34,594 bases of DNA from Clostridia bacterium (GTDB lineage Bacteria; Bacillota; Clostridia; Oscillospirales; CAG-272). This document shows positions 33,085 to 34,594 of the stretch, piece by piece; the first letter of the stretch is position 1; the number at the start of each line of letters is the position of its first letter. The position numbers and the translations under genes are program-made. The stretch lies in contig JAGBYM010000162.1 in assembly GCA_017628755.1 (NCBI GenBank), positions 1 to 34,594 on the forward strand, read 5' to 3'. The notes below the pieces were generated by a model, which worked only from the letters and a program-made list of their open reading frames with translations, ran no database searches and was not told the origin of the DNA.

Positions 33085-33113
33085 ATTATATCATAATTAT
33101 GTGCATTTTTCAA
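33085..33113 (-). promoter_or_regulatory. Promoter of the candidate RNA / Cys-rich gene
   Basis: Minus strand TTGAAA (33108-33113), 17-base spacer, TATAAT (33085-33090). Confidence 0.75.
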
Positions 33114-33136
33114 TAGTCAAATTATTTTTATTTGAA

Positions 33137-33234
33137 AATTTTCGCCTCAGCGAAAATTCACCTTCATTTTGCGCAAGCAAATAACCATTCTGCCGCAGGC
33201 AGATAACCATTCTCGCGCAGCGAGATAACCATTC
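33137..33234. repeat. Tandem mini-palindromes separated by ATAACCATTC
   Basis: ATAACCATTC occurs at 33181, 33203 and 33225, exactly 22 bases apart. Between copies are different short hairpins: CTGCC-GCA-GGCAG (33190-33202) and CTCGC-GCA-GCGAG (33212-33224). Upstream come TTTGC-GCAA-GCAAA (33168-33181) and AATTTTCGC-CTCA-GCGAAAATT (33137-33158). Stem sequence changes but pairing is kept, and the loop stays GCA-like. Confidence 0.75.
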
Positions 33235-33269
33235 AAAAAAAGACGAGCCCTTGCGGACTCGTCTTTTTT
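33235..33269 (-). terminator. Terminator of the right-hand ABC exporter gene
   Basis: AAAAAAGACGAG pairs with CTCGTCTTTTTT with a short GC-rich inner part. It lies 2 bases after the stop at 33272. Confidence 0.85.
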
Positions 33270-33271
33270 GA

Positions 33272-34594
33272 TTATTCTAATTCAAAGGCACCCGTATAAA
33301 GTCTATAATAGGTTCCTTTTTCCTCGATAAGCTTATCGTGGTTGCCGCGCTCGATAATTCTGCCGTGGTCGAGAACCATAATAACGTCAGAATTGCGGAC
33401 GGTGGAGAGTCGGTGAGCGATAACGAATACCGTTCTGCCCTCCATCAGCTTATCCATACCCGCCTGAACGATTGCCTCGGTACGGGTGTCGATCGAGGAG
33501 GTAGCCTCGTCGAGGATGAGGCAGGGGGGATCTGCAACAGCCGCGCGCGCAATTGCGAGAAGCTGACGCTGACCCTGCGAGAGGTTCGAGCCGTTACCGG
33601 TAAGCATCGTGTCGTAGCCTTCGGGAAGACGTGTTACAAAATCGTCCGCGCCCGCAAGACGTGCGGCTTCGATGCACTCTTCATCGGTCGCGTCAAGGCG
33701 TCCGTAGCGGATGTTATCCATTACAGTGCCGGTAAAGAGGTTGGTATCCTGAAGAACGATGCCGAGCGAACGGCGGAGATCGTCCTTCTTGATCTTATTG
33801 ATATTGATACCGTCATAACGGATCTTGCCGTCCGCGATATCGTAGAAGCGGTTGATGAGGTTGGTGATGGTGGTCTTACCCGCGCCGGTAGCACCGACGA
33901 AAGCGACCTTCTGACCCGGCTCTGCGTAAACTGTTACGTCATGAAGAACCTGCTTGCCTTCCTCGTAGGCAAAATCCACGTTCATCAGACGAACGTCGCC
34001 CTTGAGGAGTGTGTAGGTGAGAGTACCGTCGCTGTGAGGATGCTTCCAAGCCCACTTGTGGGTGTGCTCGCTTGTTTCCTCAAGCTCGCCGTTTGCGTTT
34101 TCCTTGACGTTGACCAGAGTTACGTATCCGTCGTCTGCCTCAGGCGCTTCGTCCATGACTGCGAAGACGCGCTCTGCGCCCGCAAGACCCATGACAATCG
34201 AGTTGAACTGCTGGGAAAGCTGGTTTACGTTACCTGTGAACTGCTTTGTCATATTAAGGAAAGGAACCGCGATACTGATATTGAGGATCGCCATCGAGGG
34301 ATCGCGCGACAGGCAGAGGTTGGGGATCTCGGTGATAATGAAGATACCGCCAACGATCGCCATGATAACGTAGAGGATGTTACCGATGTTTGCAATGATG
34401 GGACCCATCATATTTGCGTAGGCATGCGCGCGACGGCTGTCCTCGTAGAGCTCCTCATTGACCTTGTCAAAATCCTTGATAACAGCATCCTCGTGGCAGA
34501 AGACTTTGACAACCTTCTGTCCGTTCATCATTTCCTGAATATAGCCTTCGGTTCTTCCCATTGCCTTCTGCTGACGGATGAAGTATTTTGCCGA
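33272..34594 (-). CDS. ABC exporter half, C-terminal part (5' end outside window)
   Basis: The frame stays open to the last base, leaving 440 residues. Visible are the end of the transmembrane domain (hydrophobic spans near fragment residues 65-90 and 95-115) and a His/Trp-bearing insert before the ATPase domain (HTHKWAWKHPHSDG). The ATPase has Walker A GATGAGKT (234-241), Q-loop VLQDTNLF, signature LSQGQ (338-342), Walker B ending LILDEA and switch His in IAHRLST. All catalytic motifs are standard. This form is usual for one half of clostridial heterodimeric exporters; its normal partner would resemble the fragment at the left edge, but the two are 33 kb apart and face each other. Confidence 0.94.
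   Translation of the reverse strand, partial: SAKYFIRQQKAMGRTEGYIQEMMNGQKVVKVFCHEDAVIKDFDKVNEELYEDSRRAHAYANMMGPIIANIGNILYVIMAIVGGIFIITEIPNLCLSRDPSMAILNISIAVPFLNMTKQFTGNVNQLSQQFNSIVMGLAGAERVFAVMDEAPEADDGYVTLVNVKENANGELEETSEHTHKWAWKHPHSDGTLTYTLLKGDVRLMNVDFAYEEGKQVLHDVTVYAEPGQKVAFVGATGAGKTTITNLINRFYDIADGKIRYDGININKIKKDDLRRSLGIVLQDTNLFTGTVMDNIRYGRLDATDEECIEAARLAGADDFVTRLPEGYDTMLTGNGSNLSQGQRQLLAIARAAVADPPCLILDEATSSIDTRTEAIVQAGMDKLMEGRTVFVIAHRLSTVRNSDVIMVLDHGRIIERGNHDKLIEEKGTYYRLYTGAFELE

Noticed and set aside
32913..33116. Plus-strand open frame of 67 codons, with a TTGTTT-18-TATAAT-like match inside (about 32997-33026)
   Set aside because: It runs through the long inverted repeat. The internal helix pairs properly only in minus-strand RNA, and no ribosome site precedes the frame.
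33137..33158. First mini-palindrome as a separate terminator
   Set aside because: There is no T tract directly after it on the strand that needs one, and it fits better as the first unit of the hairpin array.
33181..33234. Possible CRISPR array (22-base period)
   Set aside because: The constant part is only 10 bases, the variable parts are short palindromes rather than foreign spacers, and there are no cas genes.

Overview
The window looks like chromosomal DNA from an anaerobic Firmicute of class Clostridia, probably an uncultured gut or rumen lineage. This is inferred from several things together: many TTGACA-17-TATAAT promoters, strong GGAGG ribosome sites, an Rnf-type gene pair, PadR/DUF1700/DUF4097 and PadR/DUF2812 modules, a split MetH, an OhrR-like MarR protein, and a secreted protein with a GCG-hydrophobic-KKKKED tail. 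I cannot place it below class level. Most genes lie on the minus strand. Both window edges cut through ABC exporter genes.

Layout. 1-3650: end of an ABC exporter half, a small membrane protein, a sigma-region-4-like HTH gene with a LexA-like box, a structured intergenic element, and an ABC-F ATPase. 3651-5943: an rnfC-rnfD pair without rnfGEAB. 6154-7754: abutting tRNA-Met and tRNA-Glu genes and an MFS-type transporter. 7753-13823 (minus): a corrinoid methyl-transfer operon, comprising a corrinoid protein, three uroporphyrinogen-decarboxylase-fold proteins, a DUF2284 protein and a RACE-type reductive activator. 13965-18240 (plus): a divergent operon of sialidase-like, YhcH/NanQ-like, NanA/DapA-like and neutral-ceramidase-like genes. 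The two operons start from back-to-back promoters whose -35 boxes are 19 bp apart. 18279-22066 (minus): a 915-residue secreted beta-helix plus SGNH-esterase protein coupled to a second sialidase-like gene. 22170-22619: an OhrR-like regulator. 22796-27284 (minus): a methionine-cycle operon metF, MetH activation domain, metH core, then a fructose-6-phosphate-aldolase-like gene. 27285-27783: a 306-bp foldback element with 56-bp perfect inverted ends between two similar terminators. 27784-31070 (minus): PadR, DUF1700, DUF4097 and an FAD oxidoreductase in one overlapping operon. 31175-32344 (minus): PadR, DUF2812 and a small membrane protein, with an operator array. 32626-33113: a Cys-rich 72-residue protein behind a long structured leader or small RNA. 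33137-33269: 22-bp-period mini-palindromes and a terminator. 33272-34594: another ABC exporter half.

How the parts may work together. The corrinoid operon has what is needed to take a methyl group from a substrate onto a corrinoid protein, pass it on, and repair the corrinoid. The divergent operon has glycan-type hydrolase, anomerase-like and aldolase-like enzymes. Shared promoter spacing suggests co-regulation, and a methylated carbohydrate or sugar acid as substrate is a testable but unproven idea. The metF/metH operon could supply or use methyl-tetrahydrofolate. The two most unusual nucleic-acid features are the RNA-like element at 32859-33078, whose predicted transcription start falls on the first base of a 28-bp closing helix, and the foldback element at 27424-27729.
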